DNA of 64,000 nt, taken from NCBI RefSeq assembly GCF_025562715.2, contig NZ_JAPFCC010000001.1, positions 3,490,501-3,554,500 of the forward strand, written 5' to 3'. The position numbers and the translations under genes are program-made. Positions 1 through 9,309 of this stretch are shown here, piece by piece; position 1 is the stretch's first letter, and each line of letters begins with the position of its first letter. The DNA comes from Endozoicomonas gorgoniicola. GTDB lineage: Bacteria > Pseudomonadota > Gammaproteobacteria > Pseudomonadales > Endozoicomonadaceae. The notes beneath the pieces are model-generated. The model ran no database searches. It was given only the letters and a program-made list of their open reading frames with translations, and was not told where the DNA came from.

Positions 1-267
1 AGGCACTACAATTTCATTGGAATAGGCAAAGCCGGTTTTTTCACCGCTGATGGCCCGTACACCCACGCCGCCATCAACATTAAAGCTGCCCTCTTTAACA
101 ATGCTGTCTTCCAGAACCCAGGCTTCATGGCGGGTGGACTGAAAGTAGAGATCGGCAGCATCAACAGTGTGCCCAAGAATACTGTCCAGCACCCGGGACA
201 GATCTCTGGCTTCAATATTGGCTGGCGCCAGCAGGTGATTCTGCGCCTGTGAAAGAATATCAGTCAT
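1..267 (-). CDS. tldD: TldD metalloprotease, N-terminal part (gene runs off the left edge)
   Basis: The minus strand from an ATG at 267 encodes 89 residues that begin MTDILSQAQNHLLAP and continue with segments typical of the start of TldD, such as DAADLYFQSTRHEAW and GVGVRAISGEKTGFAYS. TldD partners TldE (PmbA) in a cytoplasmic zinc protease that matures microcins and degrades CcdA-type antitoxins. The HExxxH region lies outside the window, so only the N-terminal fold is seen. It is the last gene of the rng-yhdP-tldD series common in Gammaproteobacteria. The frame is intact up to the window edge. Assignment is by recognition of the N-terminal sequence and by gene order. Confidence 0.85.
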   Translation of the reverse strand, partial: MTDILSQAQNHLLAPANIEARDLSRVLDSILGHTVDAADLYFQSTRHEAWVLEDSIVKEGSFNVDGGVGVRAISGEKTGFAYSNEIVVP

Positions 268-443
268 AGATTGCTCAGGCTGGTTATGAGTAGGTTTTAT
301 AGTACTGCTAATTCTACCTTGAAAAGCGACCTTCAGGCACTAAACTTCTTCCGTCCGGGGAATGCCTCATTGAACAGGCTCTCGATAATTTGCCGTACAT
401 ACTTTGCAGGCATTTTCCGATCATGACTGCCTGGGAATTGATC

Positions 444-1421
444 ATGATATTAAGACGCCGCTGTTTTTTTGCTTACATCATGTTTCTGGTCTGTGTTCTG
501 GTTTCATTTCCATCCCACAGTGCTGAGGAAGAGTTTCGATGGTTTACAACCCCGCTGAAGCCATCAGATGATAGCGGCAATGATAGCGGCAACGATACCG
601 ACAACGACAGCGACAACGACAGCGACAGCGATACCGATAACGGCTATTCACCTGACTCTGGAGAACATTATAATAACTTTGTGGTTCGAGGAACCGTAGC
701 AGATGACTCATACGACGCCAATAACCTTATTCCTGAAAACCAAATAACCAATCTGCTGCATGTTTTATCGTATGCCTTAAGCCTCAGACCTGCCAGCGTC
801 GCTGACCGCGATCACCCGTATGAGGAGTTTGCGCCGCTTATGTCAATGCACATGCAGCTCACTACCTTTAATATATTCCCAATGCATAAGCATATTGAAC
901 ATGCCGATAGCGGTTTAATTTTCGACAGAGTTCATGACGATGTAAAGAACTCCGTGTATGTCAACCTTGGTGCTGCACCGGTCGGGGCAACCGAGCCTTC
1001 ATTTGAAATGGGTGTAATTTTAAACAGAAGACGAAAGTCAGGAGCCCAGACCTTCATCGAAGCCTCTGAGGAACAGATAGCGCGATGTTATTACAGGCCC
1101 CCCAGTTATGAGTATCGTTTGATCGTGACAAGGTACCCATTAACAAGTCATGAAGACGTAGAAAGAGTCATAAATAATGAACACACCTCACATGATCGCG
1201 CCCCCATCGAGCTGATATTTGACAATAGTCGTTTGCATGCCGCTATAGGATTGCAAAACGTCAGAGTAATTGGGGATGGAGCAGCCACTGAAGTTCGTCG
1301 ACAAGAGCCAATACCACCACTAGAGCCAATACCAGCACCAGGGCCAGGGCCAGCTATCAACAATGAAGTACTAATACCTGTTATAAGATCGACTTTTACG
1401 GGAAGTTCCGGGATTTTTTAG
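444..1421 (+). CDS. Secreted protein with Ser/Asn-Asp repeat, unknown function
   Basis: About 325 residues from the ATG at 444; alternative starts lie at 423 and 390, and none has a strong ribosome binding site. The ATG at 444 places a basic stretch (RRR) directly before a hydrophobic core ending in FPSHSA, a plausible Sec signal peptide. The mature N-terminus has a low-complexity run of SD/ND/TD dipeptides encoded by 6-bp repeats at about 568-640. It is followed by a globular region of about 230 residues that I do not recognise, and by a Pro-rich tail (EPIPPLEPIPAPGPGP). It sits alone on the plus strand between tldD and yhdP, genes that usually adjoin, so it looks inserted. The Ser-Asp run may act as an acidic, Ca-binding spacer as in other surface proteins; that is inference. 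Confidence 0.6.
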   Translation: MILRRRCFFAYIMFLVCVLVSFPSHSAEEEFRWFTTPLKPSDDSGNDSGNDTDNDSDNDSDSDTDNGYSPDSGEHYNNFVVRGTVADDSYDANNLIPENQITNLLHVLSYALSLRPASVADRDHPYEEFAPLMSMHMQLTTFNIFPMHKHIEHADSGLIFDRVHDDVKNSVYVNLGAAPVGATEPSFEMGVILNRRRKSGAQTFIEASEEQIARCYYRPPSYEYRLIVTRYPLTSHEDVERVINNEHTSHDRAPIELIFDNSRLHAAIGLQNVRVIGDGAATEVRRQEPIPPLEPIPAPGPGPAINNEVLIPVIRSTFTGSSGIF

Positions 1422-1431
1422 CCCACGAAAG

Positions 1432-1476
1432 AGTTGACGACAATATAGTTGACGACAATATCGTTGACGACAATAT
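1432..1476. repeat. Three tandem copies of a 15-bp unit
   Basis: The unit GTTGACGACAATAT, preceded by A or C, is repeated three times in direct order just after the stop codon of the secreted Ser-Asp protein. Copies 1 and 2 are identical and copy 3 differs at the first base. No coding role is seen, because the stop at 1419-1421 precedes it. Confidence 0.8.
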
Positions 1477-1560
1477 AGTACAAAGCACCTGCCTACAGGG
1501 ATGTACACAAACAAGACTTCCAGAGAAAATACCGAACACATTCATACGGTATTCGTCGTT

Positions 1561-4500
1561 TTATAGATCTCCGGAACCCGACTTTTTAGCATTACCGGAG
1601 AATAGCTGGTTCAGGGTAACCGAAGGCTCATCAAAACTGCCGGTAATCCGATAACGAATACTGGCTAACTGGTCAACCTGCCGTCCAAGCAATTTGTCCA
1701 CCAGGTAGATGACACCCGCCACCTGAGGAGCCGTTCCAAACAACACACTGAGAACAGGCAGGTTTGAAGTCACCGGCAGTGTCACCACCAGGTTGAGGTC
1801 CATAACTTCATCCCTCATGTTGACCAAACCATCCAGCTTGAAATCCGATGACGGACCTTCAACGAGCAGGGGGTCTTTAAAGGTAATGATACCATTATCA
1901 AAGTCCAGCAGCCCTGTTACCGTATCGAAGCTCACACCGGATGAGTAAAGGTCAGAAAAATCCAGCATTAACCTCCGCTGCAACGTTTCAGTATTAAAGA
2001 TACCAAAGACCTTAAGCGCCCCTCCCGCGCCACCTTCCAGCTGTTTCAGGATGCCGTTTTTATGGCGCAGTTTTAAAGAACCGTTAAGGGTACTCATATT
2101 GACCTCAAGAGGAGACCCCTGCCACTCAAGCGAGGCTTCAATCCGGGTGTCTTTAGCTTCCACCAAAACCGGCAACCCAAACGACTCTTGCAGTTTATCT
2201 ATATGCTTGCCCCGCAGCGATCCCTGATATCGGGTCTGATGCTGACCATTAATGTAGAGCCAGTCCACGGTTCCGGTAAAGTTATTGCCTTCAATGCGAG
2301 ACTTTATATCGCTGATACGCTTACCGTCTGGTGCCGGCTGTATAATAAACGACAAATCACCTAAATCACGAGGCCCGACTTTCAGCGAATCAATTCTGAC
2401 AATCGCTGAAGGTAGCTCTCTGGGGTCGATACTGGTCAACCAGTTTTCCTCTTCCTCTTGCTCTTTCCCTTCCTCCTGTTCGGACAGTTCAGGAAGGTGC
2501 AAACGGTTCAAGTCCAGCGTAAAGGGCAGAGATGGACGACTAGGGATTAATAATTGCCCGTCAACAGGTTCACTGTTTACGGTAACCTCAGTATAATTTG
2601 CGCCCGGTTTGACCCTGAGCAGTAAGTCATCCCAGGAATATTCGTCATAAATGAGTTTATCGATTTTGACATTATCCATTTCCACCTGGGACAACAGATT
2701 AAGCTCGTCTTCACCGGGTGGCTGCCCATCAAAAATGTCAAACCATGGACCAATATCCAGTTCTGGAATAGAGCCCGATACCAGAATTTTATCCGGCTCT
2801 ATTACTGGTAAAGCACCGTCTTTGCCCAGATGAACCGCAGCGGCTTTGAAGTCAAACTCCGGATCAAACAGAAAACGGGCTTGTCCTACATCACCCAGCC
2901 GGGCAAATAACTCATTTCGGTCCCTGAAGACATTCAACCTGATATCCATAGGGTTCTTGTCTTGTGCAGCAATACCCAGAGGCGCTGGCAACTCAATTTC
3001 CAGACCTTCGAGGTCACTCTGAATAGAGAGTTGTGCCTGCAGGTCTCCGGAATTTTGCAGTATCAGGCTGCCAGTGTAATCAGCAGCGCCTTCCAGCAGG
3101 CTGAGAAAGTCCAGTTCCAGCCAGCTCTGCAGGGAATCGGTAGCCATCTTCCCTTGCCAGTTCAGCTCCATGGTTTCATTGCCCCGATAATCAATGGTTG
3201 AAGCAATAGAGCCGCTGACTTTGTTCCCCAGGAATCGGGCTTCTATCTGATCCGCCTGAAGGCCGTTTTGTAAATCATACGAGAATGCACCACGAATCTG
3301 GTCAAGCTGCACATCCGGAGATCTTGTCGCAAAGTAACCATTACTGGTTTCCAGACCGATCTGAACACTGACCTTTTCAACATCCTCGATGGGTAAAGCA
3401 AGATTGAAATGACCTGAAAAGTCACCATCCATTGCCCAGCCCCTGGCGCTATCATCGGCGTATTCCGCCAGCGGTGTTTCAGTCAGAAGCCGTATAATAT
3501 CTTTACCCGGTCCCTGAACCTTGCTGTCTAAATGCAGTGTCATCAGCTTATCGTTCAGGTCGAGCGATACTTTTGCCTGCTCCAGCGTCGTATCAAAGGT
3601 TTTGCCACGCTCTGCCTCAATCAGGACTTCATCGTCATCAACAAATATCCGTCCCTTCAAATCAGTGACAGCAGGCCAGTCCGGATCATAGACAAACTCA
3701 CCTTCTTCAACATCGAAAAACAGGTTCCATAACAAAGGTTCTTCTGAATCGCTGTCCAGCGGGCCTTCCATGCTGAAACCACCCTGATGGATAGTTGCAC
3801 CGACGATGGCGGTTTCCAGCCACTCTGACAGGTCTTTGTCGAGTATATGTACAGGCAGGTATTTTTTAGCAAACCGGGCATCACCATCGGCAATACCTAT
3901 ATCAATATCCAGATAGTTAGGCTCGTTCGCCTTACGACCAAAAGGTATGTCCAGCAACATTTTGCCATTCAACGAGCCTTCGTCGCCGACCACCGAGATA
4001 TCATCACTCTTCAAACGATAGATGTCGTCCACAACATCCCAGTAGAGCCTGGCTTTGGCTGAATAAAAGGTCCACCCGTCATGAAACAGCTCAGGAAACC
4101 CAAGTTTGAAATCTTTGGTTTCCAGATCAAAATAGCCACTCAGGGTATTCATGTGCAGCCAACCAGACACATTGCCCGCCGATGGCGCACCTTCCCAGGC
4201 ACCCACAGCGACATTGCCCAGTCTGGCTTTAGTGACGATGGAGCCGTCTGCCAGAGGGTCCCGGTCAGGCAGATAACGAATCGTAATATCCCGAAGCGTT
4301 CCCGAAGGGTCCAGAGTACTGACCAGGTCAGCCGCTGATTCAGGCAGTAGTCCAGATTCAAGTGCCAGATGTTTAACCGGTACCAGGTCAAGCGTTTTGA
4401 CGGCAAGATTGATGGTCGTTTCACCCTGATGATGACCACGAACTTCAGCGTTCTTAATCAATACCTGATTCTCACCCTGAGTCACGCGGGTATTATTAAA

Positions 4501-5454
4501 CTCTGTACTCCAGTCCGAAACCACCTGTCCCTGGCTGTAACCCATTGCCTTTAGCTCTGTACTGAAAGAAGCCGGAACTGTAGAGAGTTGCCCATCTGTG
4601 CCATAAAACAGGTTCGTTAACGCCAGATCGCCATCAACCTGCCAGTGACCGGTCTGAAAACGCCACTGGCTGTCAGCGTCCAATCGGGCATCCAGCAGCC
4701 CATACTGGCTACAATCGTCGGTCAGCAGGCAAAGCCTGGAAAGGTCTGCATCCTTAACAGCCAGCGCACCTGACCAGTCAGAATTCCAGCGATTGGTTCC
4801 ATTGCCATAAGCCGTAAACTCAACCGAACCCTCACCTATCTTTAGCAGCCACTCCAGTTGCTTCTGCCCGGACTTTTCACTTAATGACAGGTGATGAGTG
4901 TCAAATACTACCGGTGCCTGACCGTAAGGGAGCAACTCCAGCTTAATATTGGTCAGGTCGACATAGCCCTGCATGCTGAGCCAGTGCATCGTCGTCTGGA
5001 GGTCGAAGAATCTGGACGGCTCCTGCTCTTCTTCCAGTTGCCTGATGCCAAACAGCGACCAGTGTTTTCCAGCATCACCTTCCAGCACAACACTGATGGC
5101 ACTGGCTTCCAGGTGATCTGCAATCGGGGTGAAATTGAGAAAGGACGCCACGGTGTTCAGTTCCACATTCAACCGTTCGACCAGAAAAGCCGGTCGGTCG
5201 GCTTCATGTCCCTGTAAACGTAAGCCTCGCAGTGTCAATGTCGGGTTAATGCCGTCCCATTCGGGTTCGAGAACATCAATAACAAAATCGGTATCCAGCT
5301 GATCATTCAGGTAACTGACAACGCGCTCATGAAACAGGGGCAACAGGCTAAAACTGACGCGCACACCAAGCGCCAGCAGAGCCAGTAACAGCAAGCCAGC
5401 CAGACTAAGCCTCAAACTCCAGCGTAAAACAGGTTTCAGAAGGGATAGCATCAA
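1561..5454 (-). CDS. yhdP: YhdP family AsmA-like protein
   Basis: 1297 residues, the usual size for YhdP. An N-terminal membrane anchor (about residues 10-40, rich in Leu/Ala) is followed by a very long periplasmic beta-rich region of the DUF3971/AsmA-like type. Near the C-terminus comes the conserved AsmA-like block VMDLNLVVTLPVTSNLPVLS. YhdP is one of the bridge-like proteins (with TamB and YdbH) that help move phospholipid between inner and outer membrane. A short acidic insert (EEGKEQEEEEN) lies near residue 1000. The gene follows rng at a spacing of 114 bp and is probably in the same mre-rng transcript. Confidence 0.93.
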   Translation of the reverse strand: MMLSLLKPVLRWSLRLSLAGLLLLALLALGVRVSFSLLPLFHERVVSYLNDQLDTDFVIDVLEPEWDGINPTLTLRGLRLQGHEADRPAFLVERLNVELNTVASFLNFTPIADHLEASAISVVLEGDAGKHWSLFGIRQLEEEQEPSRFFDLQTTMHWLSMQGYVDLTNIKLELLPYGQAPVVFDTHHLSLSEKSGQKQLEWLLKIGEGSVEFTAYGNGTNRWNSDWSGALAVKDADLSRLCLLTDDCSQYGLLDARLDADSQWRFQTGHWQVDGDLALTNLFYGTDGQLSTVPASFSTELKAMGYSQGQVVSDWSTEFNNTRVTQGENQVLIKNAEVRGHHQGETTINLAVKTLDLVPVKHLALESGLLPESAADLVSTLDPSGTLRDITIRYLPDRDPLADGSIVTKARLGNVAVGAWEGAPSAGNVSGWLHMNTLSGYFDLETKDFKLGFPELFHDGWTFYSAKARLYWDVVDDIYRLKSDDISVVGDEGSLNGKMLLDIPFGRKANEPNYLDIDIGIADGDARFAKKYLPVHILDKDLSEWLETAIVGATIHQGGFSMEGPLDSDSEEPLLWNLFFDVEEGEFVYDPDWPAVTDLKGRIFVDDDEVLIEAERGKTFDTTLEQAKVSLDLNDKLMTLHLDSKVQGPGKDIIRLLTETPLAEYADDSARGWAMDGDFSGHFNLALPIEDVEKVSVQIGLETSNGYFATRSPDVQLDQIRGAFSYDLQNGLQADQIEARFLGNKVSGSIASTIDYRGNETMELNWQGKMATDSLQSWLELDFLSLLEGAADYTGSLILQNSGDLQAQLSIQSDLEGLEIELPAPLGIAAQDKNPMDIRLNVFRDRNELFARLGDVGQARFLFDPEFDFKAAAVHLGKDGALPVIEPDKILVSGSIPELDIGPWFDIFDGQPPGEDELNLLSQVEMDNVKIDKLIYDEYSWDDLLLRVKPGANYTEVTVNSEPVDGQLLIPSRPSLPFTLDLNRLHLPELSEQEEGKEQEEEENWLTSIDPRELPSAIVRIDSLKVGPRDLGDLSFIIQPAPDGKRISDIKSRIEGNNFTGTVDWLYINGQHQTRYQGSLRGKHIDKLQESFGLPVLVEAKDTRIEASLEWQGSPLEVNMSTLNGSLKLRHKNGILKQLEGGAGGALKVFGIFNTETLQRRLMLDFSDLYSSGVSFDTVTGLLDFDNGIITFKDPLLVEGPSSDFKLDGLVNMRDEVMDLNLVVTLPVTSNLPVLSVLFGTAPQVAGVIYLVDKLLGRQVDQLASIRYRITGSFDEPSVTLNQLFSGNAKKSGSGDL

Positions 5455-5568
5455 CTATAAAACCTGTCGTAGTTCATTCTTTGTCTTTCTTTCATACACT
5501 CAAAAATGTGTGGCCGATATCGACATAGATAAACCTGACATCGGCCCAGTACGCTTTATTTATCTAAT

Positions 5569-7041
5569 TCAGACAAGAATGACATCAAACTGTTCCTGAC
5601 TGTACATAGGCTCAACCTGGAAACGAATAGTTTTTTCAATAAACTCTTCAAGGTCAGCCACATTGCTGGACTCTTCATCCAGCAGGCGATCCACCACTTT
5701 TTCAGAAGCCAGCACCGTGTAGCTTTTACTGTCATAGGCACGAACCGCCCGGAGAATCTCCCTGAAAACTTCGTAACACACGGTTTCTGCCGTTTTCAGG
5801 CTACCCTTGCCATCACAGGTTGAGCAGGTTTCACACAGTACGTTTTCCAGAGACTCCCGGGTGCGTTTGCGGGTCATTTCCACCAGCCCAAGCTCGCTGA
5901 CTCCGGTAATGTTGGTTTTCGCATGATCTTTCTCCAGAGACTTTTCAAAGGAGCGCTGAACCTGACGCTGATGTTCCTGGTGGTCCATATCGATAAAATC
6001 GATGATGATAATTCCACCCAGGTTGCGAAGGCGCAGTTGGCGGGCAATGGCAACGGAGGCTTCAAGGTTGGTCTTGAAAATCGTCTCTTCCAGATTGCGA
6101 TGACCGACAAATGCACCCGTGTTCACATCAATCGTCGTCATCGCTTCGGTCTGGTCAATAATCAGGTAGCCACCGGACTTCAGCTGAACCTTGCGGCTCA
6201 ATGCCTTATTAATCTCATCTTCTACCCCGAACAGGTCAAAGATAGGACGTTCGCCCGGATAATACTCAACCCGTCCATCCACCTGGGGGACCAGTTTTTT
6301 CACAAACTTGTGGACTTTAGTGAAGGTTGCTTTGGAATCAATTCGAATTTTTTCAATGTCTGGATCCACCAGGTCACGCAATGTGCGCAGGGAAAGCGGC
6401 AGGTCTTCGTAAATAACCGCTGGCGCGCGGCTTGCTTTGATGGTTTCCAGCGTGGTGTCCCACAGCCGGTGCAGAAACTGGATATCGGCCATCACTTCCT
6501 TTTCACCAATGCCTTCAGCAGCGGTACGCAGAATAAAGCCACCCTTGTCCTGACAGTTTTCCTGCTCAATACATTTTTCTACCAGCTGCCGCAGGCGTTC
6601 GCGTTCATCGGCGTCTTCAATACGCAGGGAAATGCCCACATGGTTGTTCTGTGGCATCAACACAAGATAGCGTGCCGGAATGGAAATATGGGTCGTCAGG
6701 CGCGCTCCCTTGGTACCCAGAGGGTCTTTGGTCACCTGCACCACCAGCGACTGACCTTCATGCACCAGTTCACCAATGGGGCGCTCCACCTGTTCGTCGG
6801 TCCTGTCACTGTTGCGTGGCGCAATCTCACTGGCATGAATAAACGCAGCCCGCTCCAGACCGATATCCACAAAAGCCGCCTGCATACCGGGCAAAACCCT
6901 GACAACCTTGCCTTTATAGATATTGCCCACAATACCGCGACTGCGGGCTCGCTCTATATAGATTTCCTGAAGGACTCCATTTTCTACCAGCGCCACCCGC
7001 GATTCCATCGGCGTGATATTCATCAGAATTTCTTCACTCAT
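5569..7041 (-). CDS. rng: Ribonuclease G
   Basis: 490 residues, full length for RNase G rather than RNase E. The S1 RNA-binding domain is seen at about 35-125 (GIVGNIYKGKVVRVLPGMQA). The catalytic DNase-I-like part includes TTIDVNTGAFVG and IIIDFIDM, whose Asp residues bind the catalytic Mg2+. The Zn-link motif CETCSTCDG lies at about 405-413. It matures the 5' end of 16S rRNA and degrades mRNA. The ATG at 7041 is preceded by a GGGAAGGGA ribosome binding site. It lies in the conserved order mreD-maf-rng-yhdP. Confidence 0.96.
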   Translation of the reverse strand: MSEEILMNITPMESRVALVENGVLQEIYIERARSRGIVGNIYKGKVVRVLPGMQAAFVDIGLERAAFIHASEIAPRNSDRTDEQVERPIGELVHEGQSLVVQVTKDPLGTKGARLTTHISIPARYLVLMPQNNHVGISLRIEDADERERLRQLVEKCIEQENCQDKGGFILRTAAEGIGEKEVMADIQFLHRLWDTTLETIKASRAPAVIYEDLPLSLRTLRDLVDPDIEKIRIDSKATFTKVHKFVKKLVPQVDGRVEYYPGERPIFDLFGVEDEINKALSRKVQLKSGGYLIIDQTEAMTTIDVNTGAFVGHRNLEETIFKTNLEASVAIARQLRLRNLGGIIIIDFIDMDHQEHQRQVQRSFEKSLEKDHAKTNITGVSELGLVEMTRKRTRESLENVLCETCSTCDGKGSLKTAETVCYEVFREILRAVRAYDSKSYTVLASEKVVDRLLDEESSNVADLEEFIEKTIRFQVEPMYSQEQFDVILV

Positions 7042-7120
7042 TCCCTTCCCCTTAAGCTGGCATGGCAGTACACATCCAACGCTGTACCGATACCAGAAAA
7101 ATCAAAACCAATAAAAAACA

Positions 7121-7708
7121 TTACAGGGAATGCCAGGGAGTGATGCCAAATTCGCTTAAAACGTCTGCGGTTTCCTGTAGTGGAAGCCCTACTACACCTG
7201 AATAGCTGCCTCGAATCGATTCAACCAGGATAGCTCCGTACCCCTGAATACCGTATGCACCTGCCTTATCTGCAGGCTCACCCGTGGCGACATAGGCTTC
7301 AGCCCGTAGCCGGTCGAAAGGTGTCATCTGCACCTGAGTGGTAGAAAGTCGAACGATGGTCTTATGCCCATTGGTTACCGCTATGGCCGTCATCACTGCG
7401 TGACAGTTTCCACTTAATGACAACAGCATATCACAGGCCTGTTCAGGATTATTGGGTTTACCGAGTATTTTCGATCCCATGACAACGGAGGTATCGGCCG
7501 CCAGCAGGGGTATTTCCGGCAAACCTCTGGCCTGCACCTCCACCCATCCGGCCCGGGCTTTTTCCCCTGCCATGCGGCAAACATAATCCCCCGGGGCTTC
7601 ATCGCCCCCGGGGGTTTCATCAATTTCAGACACCAGCTGCTGAAAGGGTATGCCAATCTGTTGCAGTAATTCCTGTCGCCTTGGGGACTGGGAGGCCAGA
7701 TAAATCAT
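7121..7708 (-). CDS. maf: Maf family nucleotide pyrophosphatase (dTTP/UTP type, YhdE-like)
   Basis: 195 residues. The Maf signature IYLASQSPRRQELL is at the N-terminus, LLAADTSVV near residue 70 and AGAYGIQGYGA near residue 155, all conserved. Maf proteins hydrolyse non-canonical or excess nucleoside triphosphates to monophosphates. The position between mreD and rng is the classic one for the dTTP/UTP-specific subfamily. The gene begins 22 bp after mreD, across a small direct repeat (ACGCTCAAATT twice), which suggests co-transcription. Confidence 0.93.
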   Translation of the reverse strand: MIYLASQSPRRQELLQQIGIPFQQLVSEIDETPGGDEAPGDYVCRMAGEKARAGWVEVQARGLPEIPLLAADTSVVMGSKILGKPNNPEQACDMLLSLSGNCHAVMTAIAVTNGHKTIVRLSTTQVQMTPFDRLRAEAYVATGEPADKAGAYGIQGYGAILVESIRGSYSGVVGLPLQETADVLSEFGITPWHSL

Positions 7709-7730
7709 ATTGCACGCTCAAATTACACGC

Positions 7731-8219
7731 TCAAATTACACGAAAGTAACGCCGCAGAAATCTCAACACCCCGGACACCCAGGGCCATAAGGCCGCACTG
7801 CTGACCGAAGGCAGCAGGTACCATAAAGAGGGAGGCGTTCCACCGAGCAGGACTCGCATCCACAGGTTGAGCATCTGGTATAGCCCGATGATAACCAACA
7901 CCATGAACGCTTGTTGCCACCAGGGGAACATTCGCAGCCGCCGATGCAGACCCAGCCCGATGACGGCCACCAGTAGCAGTCCCATAGAACTCTGCCCAAA
8001 ATACGTTCCCAGAAAAACATCAAGAACGATGCCGGTCAGAAAGGCGAACAACAGACCAAAGCGTTCCGGCAGCGCCATGATCCAATATAAAATCACCATG
8101 GGAATCCACGCTGGCCGGGCAATGGATAACCAGGCAGGCATCGGCAATATGCTCAACACATATGCCATCAGCAGGCTAACCCACACCACCCAGTGAGCAT
8201 TGGCTCTCTGTACACTCAT
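7731..8219 (-). CDS. mreD: Rod shape-determining protein MreD
   Basis: 162 residues with about five membrane segments, typical of MreD, the inner-membrane member of the MreBCD elongasome. Recognisable stretches are PMVILYWIMALPERFGLLFAFLTG (in parts) and the following hydrophobic helices. Its ATG overlaps the mreC stop codon in an ATGA arrangement (8216-8219), indicating translational coupling. Sequence identity in this family is low, so the call rests mainly on position and topology. Confidence 0.93.
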   Translation of the reverse strand: MSVQRANAHWVVWVSLLMAYVLSILPMPAWLSIARPAWIPMVILYWIMALPERFGLLFAFLTGIVLDVFLGTYFGQSSMGLLLVAVIGLGLHRRLRMFPWWQQAFMVLVIIGLYQMLNLWMRVLLGGTPPSLWYLLPSVSSAALWPWVSGVLRFLRRYFRVI

Positions 8220-9124
8220 GAACCTTCTCCCTGCTGCTCGCCGGTCGTTTGCCCGGTATTTTCCTCTGGCGCTTCTTCCACCGACTGGCCTGGTATTGAC
8301 TCATGGGGAGTACGGAACACCAGCAGAACAAAACGGCTGCGATTCACTTCTGCCAGCAGCTGAATTTCTACGCTGGCAAACGCATCACCGGGGTTATGGG
8401 TGACCTTGCGGACTTTGCCCAGGGGGTAGCCGGCAGGATAACGCTGCCCAAGCCCGGAACTGGTTAACAGGTCTCCTTCCCGTATATCTGCAGTATCAGG
8501 AATATGCATCAACTCCATGGAGTCCGGCAGCCCTGTGCCAGCGGCAACAGCCCTGTAGCCCGTCCGGTTGACCTGTACCGGTATCCGGCTGGAGTTATCG
8601 GTTACCAGAACCACCCGACTGCTCAGCGGTGTGACTTCAATTACCTGCCCCATAACACCATGGGCATCAACAATCGCCTGCCCTTCAAACACGTCGTTTA
8701 AAGAGCCTTTATTGATGGTAACTATATGCCTGAAAGGGTCCGGGTCCACCCCGACGATCTCAGCCACCAGCACCTGTTCATCCACCAGTTCGGAGGAATT
8801 CAGCAACTCGCGCAGGCGAATATTCTGTGCCGTCAGGCTGGCCAGCTTCTGGACCTTCTGTTCCAGAATCAGGGTTTTGGCTTTGAGACGGGCGTTATCT
8901 TCCATCAGGTCACTGCGGGAAGTCACAATTTCATCGGCCACGCCCCAGACCCGGGAAGGGATATCTGCAAGAAACTGAACCGGTGTTGCAGCGGCCGTCA
9001 TCCAGTTACGGACAACGGATAAATAATTAAAACTGTGATCAACAAACAATAGCCCCAGAGACAGGAGCGTCAGCAGTACAAAGCGCGTTGCCAGTGATTG
9101 TTGTTGGCTGAATATCGGTTTGAT
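8216..9124 (-). CDS. mreC: Rod shape-determining protein MreC, apparent ATC start
   Basis: In frame, the protein begins IKPIFSQQQSLATRF followed by a membrane helix and the coiled coil and beta domains of MreC (302 residues). Other MreC proteins begin MKPIFS or MIKP in the same register, so translation should start at 9124. The codon there is ATC, not ATG. A perfect AAGGAG sits 7 nt upstream, and an in-frame TAA lies upstream with no ATG, GTG or TTG between. The next possible start, TTG at 9049, would remove the transmembrane anchor that MreC needs. Either a rare near-cognate start is used or the base is a mutation or sequencing error. MreC scaffolds MreB, MreD and PBP2 in the periplasm. Confidence 0.9.
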   Translation of the reverse strand: MKPIFSQQQSLATRFVLLTLLSLGLLFVDHSFNYLSVVRNWMTAAATPVQFLADIPSRVWGVADEIVTSRSDLMEDNARLKAKTLILEQKVQKLASLTAQNIRLRELLNSSELVDEQVLVAEIVGVDPDPFRHIVTINKGSLNDVFEGQAIVDAHGVMGQVIEVTPLSSRVVLVTDNSSRIPVQVNRTGYRAVAAGTGLPDSMELMHIPDTADIREGDLLTSSGLGQRYPAGYPLGKVRKVTHNPGDAFASVEIQLLAEVNRSRFVLLVFRTPHESIPGQSVEEAPEENTGQTTGEQQGEGS

Positions 9125-9309
9125 AAAAGTGCTCCTTTTATCATCAAAAGCATGAAAGGCATCATGCCATTAACGCACTATTTTTCCTTAACTCCGTTAA
9201 ACGCGAAAAGGCCAAACAAGCAATCCTGTTTGACCTGTCGCAGGCTGGACAGCCATTCAGGCTTCCAACAGCTTCGGATGGGAAACCCACTCCGATTGTG
9301 GAGTCGCCA

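Noticed and set aside
568..640. CRISPR array
   Set aside because: The repeats are 6-bp in-frame codon pairs, not 25-40-bp repeats with spacers. No CRISPR array was seen anywhere in the window.
5923..7143. 406-residue plus-strand frame opposite rng
   Set aside because: Shadow of rng, no recognisable domains, no ribosome binding site.
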